Assembly: GCA_037957365.1 (NCBI GenBank)
Contig: JARHVA010005354.1
Location: 350,001 to 414,000 of the forward strand
Direction: 5' to 3'
Source: Torreya grandis
Taxonomy: Eukaryota > Streptophyta > Pinopsida > Cupressales > Taxaceae
DNA length: 64,000 nucleotides
In this document: positions 35,281 through 44,516 of the stretch, one piece after another
Numbering within the stretch: position 1 is the first letter of the stretch
How the letters are laid out: every line of letters begins with the position of its first letter
Translations under genes and position numbers: made by a program
Notes under the pieces: generated by a model
Databases searched by the model: none
What the model was told of the DNA's origin: nothing
Seen by the model: only the letters and a program-made list of their open reading frames with translations

Positions 35281-35913
35281 TGGATATATCAGACCAAGTT
35301 TGCAACAGATGGGTAAGATGATAAGTATAAGGCGTGATTGGTTGCCAAGGGTTTCTCATAGGTGGCAGGCATTGACTACTCAGAGACCTTTGCACCCATT
35401 GCAAAGATGACTTCTATCCAACTCACCTTGGCTATTTCCATATCACATGGTTGGGATGTGCACCAGATGGATGTGAAGAGTGTCTTTCTTCACGGAGACC
35501 TAGAGGAGGAGATCTACATGGAGTAGCCACCGGGATTTGTTCAAGATTCTTCCTTAGTATGCAGACTTAGGAAATCTATCTATGGCCTCAAACAAGCCCC
35601 TCAGGCTTGGTATGCCAAGATGGATTCCTTCCTTCTCATAATGGGTTTCACTAGGTGCCATTCTAATCCCAATGTCTACTTCTTGCAGCAGGATGATTCT
35701 CTCTTAATTTTGGTTCTATATGTTGATGGCCTTTTGATCACCAGGAGTTCTTCATCAATGATTATAGTGGTGAAGGTATCTTTCCAGGATAGATTTGACA
35801 TGATAGACTTGGGTTTGTTTCACTACTTCCTTAGCATCAAGATCTCATAGTCAGATTCAAGGATTTCTCTTACACAACCTAAGTATGCTCTTGACTTATT
35901 AGCTTGGTTTCAC
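35281..35913 (+). pseudogene. Copia-2 reverse transcriptase
   Basis: Ordered motifs in the same phase as integrase: the LVAKGFS block, AGIDYSETFAPIAKM (about 35,368-35,412), DVHQMDVKSVFLHGDLEEEI (about 35,455-35,514), SIYGLKQAPQAWYAKMDSFL (about 35,577-35,636), and LILVLYVDGLLI with YVDG at 35,719-35,730. The family has YVDD, so the second catalytic Asp is lost. DVKSVFL also has Ser-Val where Asn/Thr-Ala is usual. It would copy element RNA to DNA in the particle. Stops at about 35,312, 35,359 and 35,525 are TAA/TAG. Confidence 0.9.
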
Positions 35914-36640
35914 ATGGCTGATTGCAAGCCATCTCTGACTCCCTTTCTATTAGGAGTAAAGCTTGAGGCTGATTGTTCTTCACCATTGGTTGATGCCACT
36001 CAGTATCAACAACTTGTTGGTAGTCTCATCTACTTGACTCACACCAGGCCTGACTTATTATATATAGTGGGACTTGTCTCTAGATTCATGCAAGAACCTC
36101 ATGAGCTGCATTGGAAAGCAGCTAAGAGGATCTTGCATTACATACAGGGTTCACATAGATATGAGATTCATTACAGATTTGGCATAGAGGTTGACTTGGT
36201 TGGATATATAGATTTAGATTGGGCTAGTAATTCACAAACTCGCAAGTCCACTTCTAGTTATAGTTTCTCTCTAGGTTCTGGTCTTAAAAGTTGGTCTAGA
36301 AAGAAGAAGAATGCTATTTCTAAATCATCCACAGAGGCAGAGTATAAGGGAGCTGTTAATGCAACTACTAAGGATATTTAGCTTTAGGGGATTCTTTTTG
36401 AGTTTAACATTCCTATCAGGTAGCCTACCATCATTTATTATGACAACTAGAGTACCATTCAGATTTGCAAGAATCTAGTTTAGCACCAGCGGACCAAGCA
36501 CATAGAGATTCACATGCATTTCATTTGGGAGCTTATTCATAGTTAGGTCATTGACTTGATATTTTTTTTGTATTTGGAGTAGGTTGCAGACATCTTCACC
36601 AAACCTTTCACTAAAAGCAAGTTCATTCATCTATGAGCTC
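35914..36640 (+). pseudogene. Copia-2 RNase H
   Basis: The 155-codon open stretch 35,914-36,381 contains YQQLVGSLIYLTHTRPDLLY (residues 31-50), the RNase H motif GYIDLDWASN (97-106) with its Asp, and SKSSTEAEYKG (136-146) with its Glu. After a stop at 36,379, the reading continues in phase through STIQICKNLV, RTKHIEIHMHF and a VADIFTKPF block to about 36,625, all standard copia RNase H C-terminal blocks. Four further stops are TAG. The domain would degrade RNA from the RNA-DNA hybrid. Confidence 0.9.
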
Positions 36641-36860
36641 TTCTTAGGGTGCGGTCCACATCTGTAGTAGCATCATCTTTTGGGGGGCCACTAGCCTCTT
36701 CTTTCTATTATGTCTCTCTTTTGGGGGGGGGAGTTTTTTCCTACGGGTTTTCTCCTTTTCTCTATCTTATGGGAGATTGCATTTGTACATGGGTACCTCA
36801 TCAGGCCTAGTTATCGGGACCCATTTTATATTTCCACACTGCCCACCTAAGCTGCGCTTA

Positions 36861-36867
36861 TGGGGGG
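36861..36867 (+). other. Polypurine tract of copia-2
   Basis: TGGGGGG directly abuts the 3' LTR start (TATTAGTG). It would prime plus-strand DNA synthesis. A second G-run (36,724-36,733) lies 130 bp upstream and is less well placed. Confidence 0.85.
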
Positions 36868-37325
36868 TATTAGTGTAGGTTTTTATTTTTCCCTATTTTT
36901 TAATTAGGGAAATTGTATTTCTTGTGCATACATGGAGTTTTCCTACATTTGTGGGATAGGATAGCTTATGTAGAGGTGTGTGTCATAGGTGTCATAAGAA
37001 TGTCATAAGTAACTCCCTTGATGGGAGTTACTTCTCTATTCTTAGCACCTTGTCACCACCTTTCATGGATGAGTTACAGTCTATTCTTGGGGTGCCTTGT
37101 CCACCTTTTGTGGAGGAGTTACTTATGTACTGTCCTATATGTATTCCTCACTTTGGCCATCTCATGTTAATTAGATTTTGGTTTTCTCTATTTTGTCTTG
37201 TGCAAATTAGCTTCTTGTATAATTTTAAATTGCTTTAGAATCTATGTGGTGTGCACTTGCTTCATCTCATGTGATCACGTCTCCATTACATTCACATTAT
37301 CTAGATTCTAGCAACAACTCCGATA
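36868..37325 (+). repeat. 3' LTR of copia-2
   Basis: 458 bp, from TATTAGTGTAGG to ACTCCGATA, followed by the GATAT target duplication at 37,326-37,330 and then gypsy-A gag. Most differences from the 5' LTR are C/T or G/A transitions, consistent with decay by deamination. Confidence 0.9.
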
Positions 37326-37330
37326 GATAT

Positions 37331-37970
37331 ACCAAGGAGGACATTTCCTAACCAGTCATATAAGGGCAATGCTACCAGGAATCAAGGGCAACTAAATAAT
37401 CTTCCTCCCCTACAGGGGAAGCTTGCCATTAAAGCAACACAAACTAACTCAACAGTTAGTTATGATGAAGCCAAACATGATTTCTCTTTCCAACCTGAGT
37501 TGGACCAAGAAGATGATGCTAACCTCTTTTTAGAAGGTGAATAAGAATTAGCTAGTGACTCCAACATTGGTTTCCTAAATTACCAGGATGAAGCTAAAAG
37601 TGAAAGAGAAGTGTTTGATGGATCATACATTGTATTTACTAGGTCTTAAAACTAGTCAACTCAACAAGCTGATAAAGGAAAAATAGGGGAAGAATCTCAA
37701 CCATCAATTTTAATTACTAAATGGGGGACTTCACTGCCTTTCCAATCAAAGGACCCAGTGATCAATAAAAAATTAAGTACCTCAAACAATCTTGCACTTT
37801 CTGCTTCAATTTCTCAGACTGGTACCACACCCAATAAAACCTTGAATGATGGAATTCCTTCCTCTATTTCTAGTTCATTTCAGTCATTTGATATAATTGA
37901 TCATACTAGGAAGACCAAGATCCAAATATCTGAGTTTAAATATTTACAAGCTAACCCTGAGTAACTAGAT
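37331..37970 (+). pseudogene. Gypsy-A gag, C-terminal part after copia-2
   Basis: Resumes gag in phase directly after the target duplication (PRRTFPNQSYKGN...). The reading continues through an acidic segment (ELDQEDDANLFLEGE) to 37,545, where a TAA interrupts. It then runs through an open Ser/Thr-rich stretch at 37,758-37,964 ending in an EFKYLQANPE segment. This is a variable linker between gag and protease with no clear zinc knuckle. No catalytic function is inferred. Confidence 0.75.
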
Positions 37971-38099
37971 AGGTTAGTTGAATGCATCAAGAACAAAACC
38001 GTCCCTACAGGACAAGATGTTTCAAAGGTAACCCATGATCCCCTAAAGATCACATCACCCAAAACAATCTTGTCATTACTCCTCCTAGGAAGAAAAAAC

Positions 38100-38710
38100 T
38101 TCACTATGTTTCCATACTAATAAATGGTCATAAGCTAAACAATTGCATAATAGATTCTGGCACTTCTAACAATGTGATGCTTGGCAAGGTGACAGACTCT
38201 CTCAGGCTCACACTGACTAAAACTTTTGGGAGATATTTCTCCATGGAAAACAAACAAGTGCCACTTTTGGGATAAACTAAAGATGCCCAATTTGCATTTG
38301 CAGCCTTCCCAAATAAAAGAATTAAAATGATAGGCCTTATGGTCGACGTTCCAGCCTCCTACAACATTCTGCTTGGGTGAAATTTTTGTAAGGATGTTGG
38401 TGGAGAGTTGAGCATGGAACTGTCTGAGGTGAGGATACATGTCAAGGATGTCATGCAAAGGCTACTTCCTGAGAAGGATTTGAAATACATTGTCACCCAA
38501 ACATCAGCCCTTGAGGCTCAAATTCTATTTGAATCCTCAGGAATGGACAACTACTTTCTATTTACTGAAGATGTCCCTGTTTCATCAGATGAAATTTCTA
38601 TAAGCGACAATCCAAAAAATTTAGATAAGACATCAGAAAAATTAGTAGAGTGCAGTATAAATGAAAGAAGATATGCCCTCCCTAATGAAAAAAATCTGAT
38701 AGAAGATTAG
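38100..38710 (+). pseudogene. Gypsy-A aspartic protease
   Basis: In a new phase, IIDSGTSNNVMLGKV begins at about 38,147 with the catalytic Asp at 38,153-38,155, an intact DSG motif. VPASYNILLG near 38,350-38,379 is the second conserved protease block (usually ILLGR), and the next codon is a stop. The open stretch 38,408-38,710 is the acidic linker toward RNase H. The protease would release Gag and Pol products. Two stops lie inside it. Confidence 0.85.
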
Positions 38711-38730
38711 ATTCTAATGATTTCTAGATT

Positions 38731-38970
38731 CTTGAATTTGATGGAAATAATTCTTCTACCAGTTATGGAGCTAGAGTTGTTTGATATCTCCTCAAGGAGA
38801 TATTTTTCCCTACTCATACAAGTTGCAATTCAACAATACCAACAACACCACTGAATACAAATCTTTGCTGCTCAGATTAAAGGCTACTTAAGCTAAAGGC
38901 ATCAAACTTCTTCACACCTAGGGAGATGTTGATCTGCTGAGAAATCTGTATTAAACTAAAAATGAAAGAT
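38731..38970 (+). pseudogene. Gypsy-A extra RNase H placed before reverse transcriptase
   Basis: Reading in two phases joined by a shift near 38,785. LEFDGNNSSTSYGARVV (38,731-38,781) gives the first RNase HI motif with Asp. YSYKLQFNNTNNTTEYKSLL (about 38,808-38,867) gives the Glu motif usually written TNNxAEYEALL. GDVDLLRNLY near 38,926-38,955 gives the second Asp. All three acidic residues are thus kept. A tether-like stretch (NERLRHYHNLV, then VFQPSVLDNANHW) follows to about 39,180. This is the Tat-type additional RNase H, but located between protease and reverse transcriptase. Stops and shifts disable it. Confidence 0.75.
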
Positions 38971-39690
38971 TGCGACATTATCACAATTTAGTGTAGGACA
39001 GTCTTGAAAATTTTGATACTTTCAATATTTCTACCATGCCCAGAGAATCCAATAATTAAACATATTCCTTGGCCATCTCTGCAATTCTCATGGTTCCTCA
39101 CCAAGATTTCAAAGAGCACAAGTACACTATTGAGATGGTCTTTCAACCAAGTGTATTAGATAATGCTAACCATTGGTAGGTATTTAATGGTGATAACCAA
39201 ATCATTAATTTTTTGAAATAGATGGATAGCTTTGAAAAGCTTCATTTTGAAGGTAGTGAATCTCCACCATAGGAATCAGCTCCTGAAACAAATTTAAAAT
39301 TTGGAAAAAAGTTCCTTCAGCTCAAAGAGAATAAAATTCCCAAAGGATTAGTTTCTCTTGAGAAGCTATTCAATAAGCATGATAGGTGTATCAAGAAGCC
39401 ACAAATGGACTCAAAATCCTCCAAGAATTTTGATCAAATAAATTTGAGTACAGAAGATAATCCCAAAATGGTCAACATTAGAAATTGTTGCACTCTTGAT
39501 GAAAAACTCAAATTCATTACCCTGCTTCACCATTACATTAATGTTTTAGCATACTCTTTTGATGATCTAAAATCTATCAGTCTTGAATAAATTTATCAAA
39601 AAATTCCTCTCAAGATTGGGTCGTTGCCTCACAAGTAGAAATAAAGGCAGTACAACCCTAGATATTAGGCACTATTCTTTTTGAGATACA
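38971..39690 (+). pseudogene. Gypsy-A tether and reverse-transcriptase N-terminal extension
   Basis: Continues the phase of the extra RNase H. It includes an open stretch at 39,405-39,590 with VNIRNCCTLDEKLKFITLLH and then YSFDDLKSISLE, the usual lead-in (EEK...LL..F.D.FAWSYDDL) to plant gypsy reverse transcriptase. Stops are scattered. The phase changes before the palm domain. Confidence 0.7.
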
Positions 39691-40330
39691 AAATATGTTG
39701 AATGCAAGAATTATTTTCCCAATCCATCATTCCACCTAGATTGTGAACATAGTCCATGTGAGAAATAAGAATGGAGAAATTCACCTGTGTGTTGATTTCA
39801 AAAATCTGAATCAGTCATCTTTAAAAGACAAATATCCCCTGTCGATCATGGATCAGCTGCTGTAAACAGTGACTAACATAGAGATGTTATCAATGTTAGA
39901 TGTTTTTTTGGGATATAATCAAGTGGAATTTGGTGAAGTAGACCATCATAAGACCACTTTCACTACACCTTGGGGCACCTTTACATATCATAGAATGCCT
40001 TTTGGCTTGATCAATGCTGGCACCACCTTCCAGAGAGTGATGGATCTTGCCTTAAAAAATTAAATGGGGAATTTCATTATGGTATACCTTAATGACTTGA
40101 TAGTTTTTTCTAAACATCATCCTAATCATGTGCATCATATACAATAAGTGATGGAGTGATGTCAGCAAAATGGTATTTTTCTTAATCTCAAGAAGTCAAT
40201 TTTTGGGGTTACAGAAGGTAAACTTCTCGGTCACAATGTATCTTGAGAAGACATAAAGATCAACCCAGAAAGAGTCAAATTTATCTAAGAGCTTACTCTT
40301 CCTACTATTAAGACAAAAATCCATTCTTTA
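39691..40330 (+). pseudogene. Gypsy-A reverse transcriptase
   Basis: Motifs in one phase: RNKNGEIHLCVDFKNLNQSS (39,757-39,816), DKYPLSIMDQLL, MLSMLDVFLGYNQVEF, TFTTPWGTFTYHRMPFGLIN (about 39,957-40,015), and IMVYLNDLIVFS with the catalytic box YLND at 40,085-40,096. The usual YxDD has lost its first Asp. LLGHNVS and INPERVKFI near 40,230-40,290 end the domain. Four or more stops are present. It would copy the element's RNA. Confidence 0.9.
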
Positions 40331-40354
40331 TTTGGAAAGGTGAATTTTCTATAA

Positions 40355-40830
40355 ATGTTCATTCTTGAATTCACAGAAAAGACTCACCACATTGTCAACA
40401 TGATGAAGGGTAAAGCTACTTTTAGTTGGACTGAAGAAGGCAATTCATCATTTCAAGACATCAAGGAAGCTATCACCCATGCTCCAATCCTAATTTGTCT
40501 TGATTACACCAAAGACTTCATGATATATAGTTATGCTTTTGAACACAAGCTTTCAACCATTTTGGTTCAATAGAAAAAAGAAGGTGTGGAGTCCCCCATA
40601 TCTTTCATGAGTTGTCCTCTCAAAGCTCAAGACATTAAATATTCAAACATGGAGAAGCATGCTTATGCTATGGTTAAGGTGGTAAAACACTTCCATTTTT
40701 ACATCCTAAACTCATACACTATTGCTTTAGTTCCTGATACAATAGTAAAGTCCATTTTAACTCAACAAGAGTTTGGAACTAAAAGGGGCAATTGGATTTC
40801 TAAAATATAAGAGTTTGATCTTGTTATCAA
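40355..40830 (+). pseudogene. Gypsy-A reverse-transcriptase-linked RNase H
   Basis: Open stretches 40,355-40,573 and 40,586-40,810 in one phase. They hold FSWTEEGNSSFQDIKEAIT, YTKDFMIYSYAFEHKLSTIL (the catalytic DAS replaced by YAF), SPISFMSCPLKAQDIKYSNM and YAMVKVVKHFHFYI (where the second motif gives Glu in MEKHA). This is the ordinary gypsy RNase H fused to reverse transcriptase. Its first catalytic Asp appears lost, unlike the extra RNase H upstream. Confidence 0.85.
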
Positions 40831-40834
40831 ACCT

Positions 40835-42216
40835 ATGAAGCTTGTGTGGGGAAGAGGTCTATGCCAATTAAATGCTGATAACATACCAAAAGAAGTAGGG
40901 CATAAAGAAATAGAGGTTGAAGACATGCTTACAGTTCTCTTTGTCACCATTATGAATAAGTGGTTTTTTTATATTGCTCATTTTCTTACCTATGGTGAAT
41001 TTCTTTCTCACCTATCTCTTAAAGAAAAGAGGACTGTTAAGTTGAAAGCTTCTAACTTTGTCTTGTGGGACAATGGTTTGTACAAGAGGAGCCTTGATGG
41101 GGTATTTATTCATTACATGGATAAAGTGTAATAGAGCAAACTTTCGGAGTCTTTCCATAATTTGTCTTACGGATGACTTTTTTTGCACCTATGACTACCC
41201 ATAAGATTCTGTGAGCTAGGTATTATTGGCCTACTCTGTTTCAAGATTCATACACTTCGGTGCGTAGATGTGAGTTGTGTCAATAGTTCATTGGAAAACC
41301 CAAGTTGGTTGTGCTACCTCTCAAGCCTATGCTAATTGAAGAGCCTTTTCAGTAATGGGGAATTTATTTCATTGGCATTGTAAACCCATCTTCGAGTGCT
41401 AGACATGACTATGTTCTCATAGCCACAGAACATTTTACCAAGTGGGTGGAAGCCATTCTAGTCAAGCATGTTACTTCAGAAGTGGTATGTAATTTCCTCA
41501 AGAAAAATATTATTTTTTAGTTTAGAGTCCCAACCAAGATTGTAACAAACAATGCAGCCTATTTATCTTCTCATGAAGTTACCCAATTCTACTACTATAA
41601 TGAGATTATCCTCTCCCACTCTTCTGACTATTATCTACAAGGAAATGGTCAAGCAGAATCAAGCAACAAGATCCTGGTGACCATTATCAGGGAGCTAGTA
41701 GATAACAATCAGATAACCTAGCATAAATCATTGCTTGATGCTTTATGGGTAGACAAGATTACACCCAAAAGGGTGATAGGTATGTCACCATTTCAACTTC
41801 TATATGGTTTAAATGCAGAGATACCAATCACCTTGGAATTACTAGCATTAAAGTTGGCAAAGGCAGTAGAAGATTTAACTTTTAAAAGTTCTATCGACAA
41901 GAGGATCATGTGCTTGACTGAATTGAATGAGCAATAAACTATGGTGGTGGATTGCATTGCTACACATCAAAGTCTGGTAAAGAAACTCTTCAACCAAAAA
42001 GTAAAGATTCATGATTTTCAGATTGGAGATCAAGTCTTGTTGTGGGACAAGAGGAGAGAACTAAAAGGAATGCATGGAAAATTAGCTTCCTTATGGAGAG
42101 GTCCATTTTCCATTCATCGATTAAATGGTGAAAATAGTTTCTTGCTGAAATATCAAGATGGAATGCCATTTACACTACCTCACAGTGGGCAGCATCTCAA
42201 GCACTTTAATCCTTGA
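40835..42216 (+). pseudogene. Gypsy-A integrase
   Basis: The linker 40,835-41,131 is open. The zinc-binding region (about 41,200-41,300) keeps RRCELCQ. The core reads WGIYFIGIVNPSS (first Asp changed to Tyr) near 41,357, then EHFTKWVEAI, then VTNNAAYLSSHEV (second Asp changed to Asn) near 41,540-41,580. NGQAESSNKI keeps the Glu near 41,645-41,675. The C-terminal open stretches 41,731-41,937 and 41,941-42,216 have SPFQLLYGLNAEIP, IGDQVLLWDKRRE and LPHSGQHLKHFNP, the normal end. Two of the three catalytic acids are lost. Confidence 0.9.
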
Positions 42217-44081
42217 AGTATTAGATAAGTCCAATTGTACATATGTATAGTCTTTCTTTGTTTTGTATATTTTTTTTTGCACCTTTCTTTTTGGGTAAGT
42301 ATGACTCTGTAGCCCAATGGCATAGGTGAAGGCACTTAGAGTCTGAATTCTACTCCCTTTGATTGCTTCAAATCTGAACTGATGGAAGTTCCCCAACTAG
42401 AGCTAGCTGTTGTTCCCAAAATTCATCACTTGTTTTTGTGAACAATGTGCTGACTATTTTCATCTTGTAGGCCAAAATGTTCTCCTTATTTATCAAAAAA
42501 TGTTTTGAGTAGTTAAGTTATTCAAATAGCTCAAGCCTTTTTAGCTAAGGAAATCATAGGTTTAACAGGTGGGCTTTCTCAAATGGAAGTTCAAAATACT
42601 TAAGGCATTTCCTAAGTGTTTTGAGGATGGTTCAATGCCGACGTTCAATCAAAAGACTTAACAATGGGGCTCAAAGAATTGGAATGAACCATTAAACCAT
42701 TGAACCATTGAACCACACCTTCGAAAGGTTCAAAGGTTTAATGAGTTCAAAGGTTTAACGACTTCGACGAACTCAAAGAATAAAAGGATTCAAAGAGTTA
42801 GAATGAATCGTTGAACCATTAAACCTTGAATCGAAAAGCTTCAAAGGTTCAAAGGTTCAATGAGTTCAATGAGTTCAATAGACTTAAAGAATAAAAGGAT
42901 CCAAAGAGTTAGAATGAACCATTAAACCATTGAACCCTACCTTCGAAAGGTTCAAAGGTTCAATGAGTTTAAAGGTTCAAAGAGTTCAAATTTTGAGTGG
43001 AAGATTCAAGCGAATTGATGAAGTGGAAGATTCTATAAAATGGTTCAAATGAAGAAGAAAAATAAATGAACATAGCCCTTTACAAAACATTGAAATACCA
43101 AACCATTGAACCATTGAACCATTGAACTATTAAGCCAAAAGTTTTCAAGGTTCAAGGTTCAAAGTGGTTCAAGTGACTGGTGACATCCATGTAGACATCA
43201 AATTCAAGGTGATGGAATAACCATTGATTTTCAAAAGAGTGCAGACCTAAGAATAAACTCAGTGACTAGCCAAGAAAGGAGCTAAAGGAGCCAGCTGAAA
43301 GCGAGAAGATAACCCTGAGAGCTCAGATCACCAGGAAGAGATAAAATGTAGCAAGGAAAGAGGGAGTGACTATAGAAAATCTAGAAATATCTGTAGAAGA
43401 TTTATTTTAGTAGGTGGAATAGTCCACCAAGTGGACCTCAGAGAACATAAACATTCAATGGCATGGCCTATTTTTCTTCATTAAGTAAAGGTGAATGGAT
43501 AGCTGTGTAAGCATCATAAATAAGACCAAGTAACCCATGCTTAGGAGGAGACATTTGAGATGATTTATAATGCCAAAGTTAAGGCCGATGACCTATTTTA
43601 GCATGGCCCCTTCATATAATTTCCAATGCATTCAATGCAACATGGGATATTTTCATGAAAATAAGTGCCCAAGTGTTTCTTTAAATGCTATATATTGTAA
43701 TCTCTCATTTTGGATAAAGGAGATCTCTCTATTATTAGAAGTGAAGCTCTACCCAAATAGAAAGGCATTCCTGAGACTTTGACCTCAGACTGTTAATCAT
43801 ATTTTGTTAAGTGAATGAGAAAGCAAGTGACCTTTCAGACTTTGTGTTGAAATAGCTTATGTTATCTAGGAAACCATTCTTATGTATTTTTCCTAAATAT
43901 AGTCTTGTCCCTTTAATCAAACAAGCAAAAAAAATGGAAATAAGCTAGAAGATGTCCTGAAGCCAACTGTGGGAGACTTTGTGTTGCCATAATTGTCTTT
44001 AGTCTGTGTTTTGTGTAAAGGATATTAGAGAGACTTTGAGCTCCCCTCATCCTTCATAATCTTTTACTCTGTTGTAGTTTA
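42217..44081 (+). other. Gypsy-A spacer between integrase and 3' LTR
   Basis: About 1.87 kb without a supported gene. It contains the hairpin minisatellite listed separately. A 70-codon frame at 43,570-43,782 holds two close cysteines but resembles no envelope or other known protein. Around 43,969 and 44,028 the words GGGAGACTTTGTG and AGAGACTTTGAG resemble the LTR start GGAGACTTTGGG, so the LTR may once have been longer or partly duplicated. No clear polypurine tract is present immediately before 44,082. Confidence 0.6.
42655..43175 (+). repeat. Hairpin-forming minisatellite of GAACCATT / GGTTCAAAG words
   Basis: Three diverged units start at about 42,673, 42,792 and 42,903 (spacings 119 and 111 bp), each opening AAAGARTTRGAATGAA. 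Each holds CCATTGAACC-type words followed, after a short loop, by GGTTCAAAGGTTCAATG-type words. Those are the reverse complement of the first. In unit 1 the arms are 42,697-42,714 and 42,727-42,744 (15 of 18 pair) around a 12-nt loop. A fourth related hairpin lies at 43,098-43,175. No coding. Confidence 0.85.
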
Positions 44082-44516
44082 TGATGGAGACTTTGGGATA
44101 CACTTCATTCTATGGTGTCCTTTGTCCTTAATTAGTAGGAAAAATAATGAAAGACTTTGTGCTTTCATGGGTTTCTTATGGATCTAGTTACTACCCAAGA
44201 AGGAATCCTACTATTTGCTAAATATCATTTCTAAAAGAAGAGAAGTGCTTTTAGTAATTACACCAACATTCTCTTTTGTTCTGTGAACATCATCTCTAAA
44301 AAAAGAGAGATGGATGGTATGATTTCACCCCTGAGTCTATTTTTAGCTTATATTAGTATATTATAGTTTATAGGGAACCTCCCATTGCTGAGAGGAGAGA
44401 TTTATCTCATTTTGGCTGTGGTCACCACATTCATTTTGCTGTATAAATCTCCTTATGCTATGGTTCATATAACTATTTTTCCATCAGTCAGTTCATGACA
44501 AAATATGCACCCAACA
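44082..44516 (+). repeat. 3' LTR of gypsy-A
   Basis: 435 bp, TGATGGAGACTTTGGG to CACCCAACA, matching 29,228-29,661. The following bases (ATATG) do not repeat the five bases before the 5' LTR (TACTG). Confidence 0.85.

Larger units (their letters stand above)
30739..37325 (+). mobile_element. Copia-2: complete, dead Ty1/copia element inside gypsy-A gag
   Basis: 6,587 bp. LTRs 30,739-31,208 and 36,868-37,325, a primer-binding site at the LTR edge, and a pol in the order gag, protease, integrase, reverse transcriptase, RNase H nearly all in one reading phase. A G-run polypurine tract precedes the 3' LTR, and the element is flanked by perfect 5-bp GATAT duplications. LTRs differ by about 28 substitutions plus an 11-bp and a 1-bp indel. 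About twenty stops and one frameshifted segment inactivate it. The DNA termini are TATTAG and CCGATA, not the common TG...CA. Confidence 0.95.
29228..44516 (+). mobile_element. Gypsy-A: full-length, dead Ty3/gypsy element carrying nested copia-2
   Basis: Paired LTRs (29,228-29,661 and 44,082-44,516), a primer-binding site 6 bp after the 5' LTR, and an internal region in the order gag, protease, extra RNase H, reverse transcriptase, RNase H, integrase, non-coding minisatellite spacer. Without copia-2 it would be about 8.7 kb. LTRs differ at about 11% over the first 235 aligned bases. No matching target-site duplication is visible: TACTG lies before and ATATG after. Frameshifts and about twenty stops disable it. 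Primer sequence and extra RNase H point to the Tat side of Ty3/gypsy, but the family was not identified. Confidence 0.9.

Noticed and set aside
43570..43782. Possible envelope-like or extra gene between gypsy-A integrase and 3' LTR
   Set aside because: 70 codons, no signal peptide or membrane segment pattern, no recognised domain; too short and isolated.
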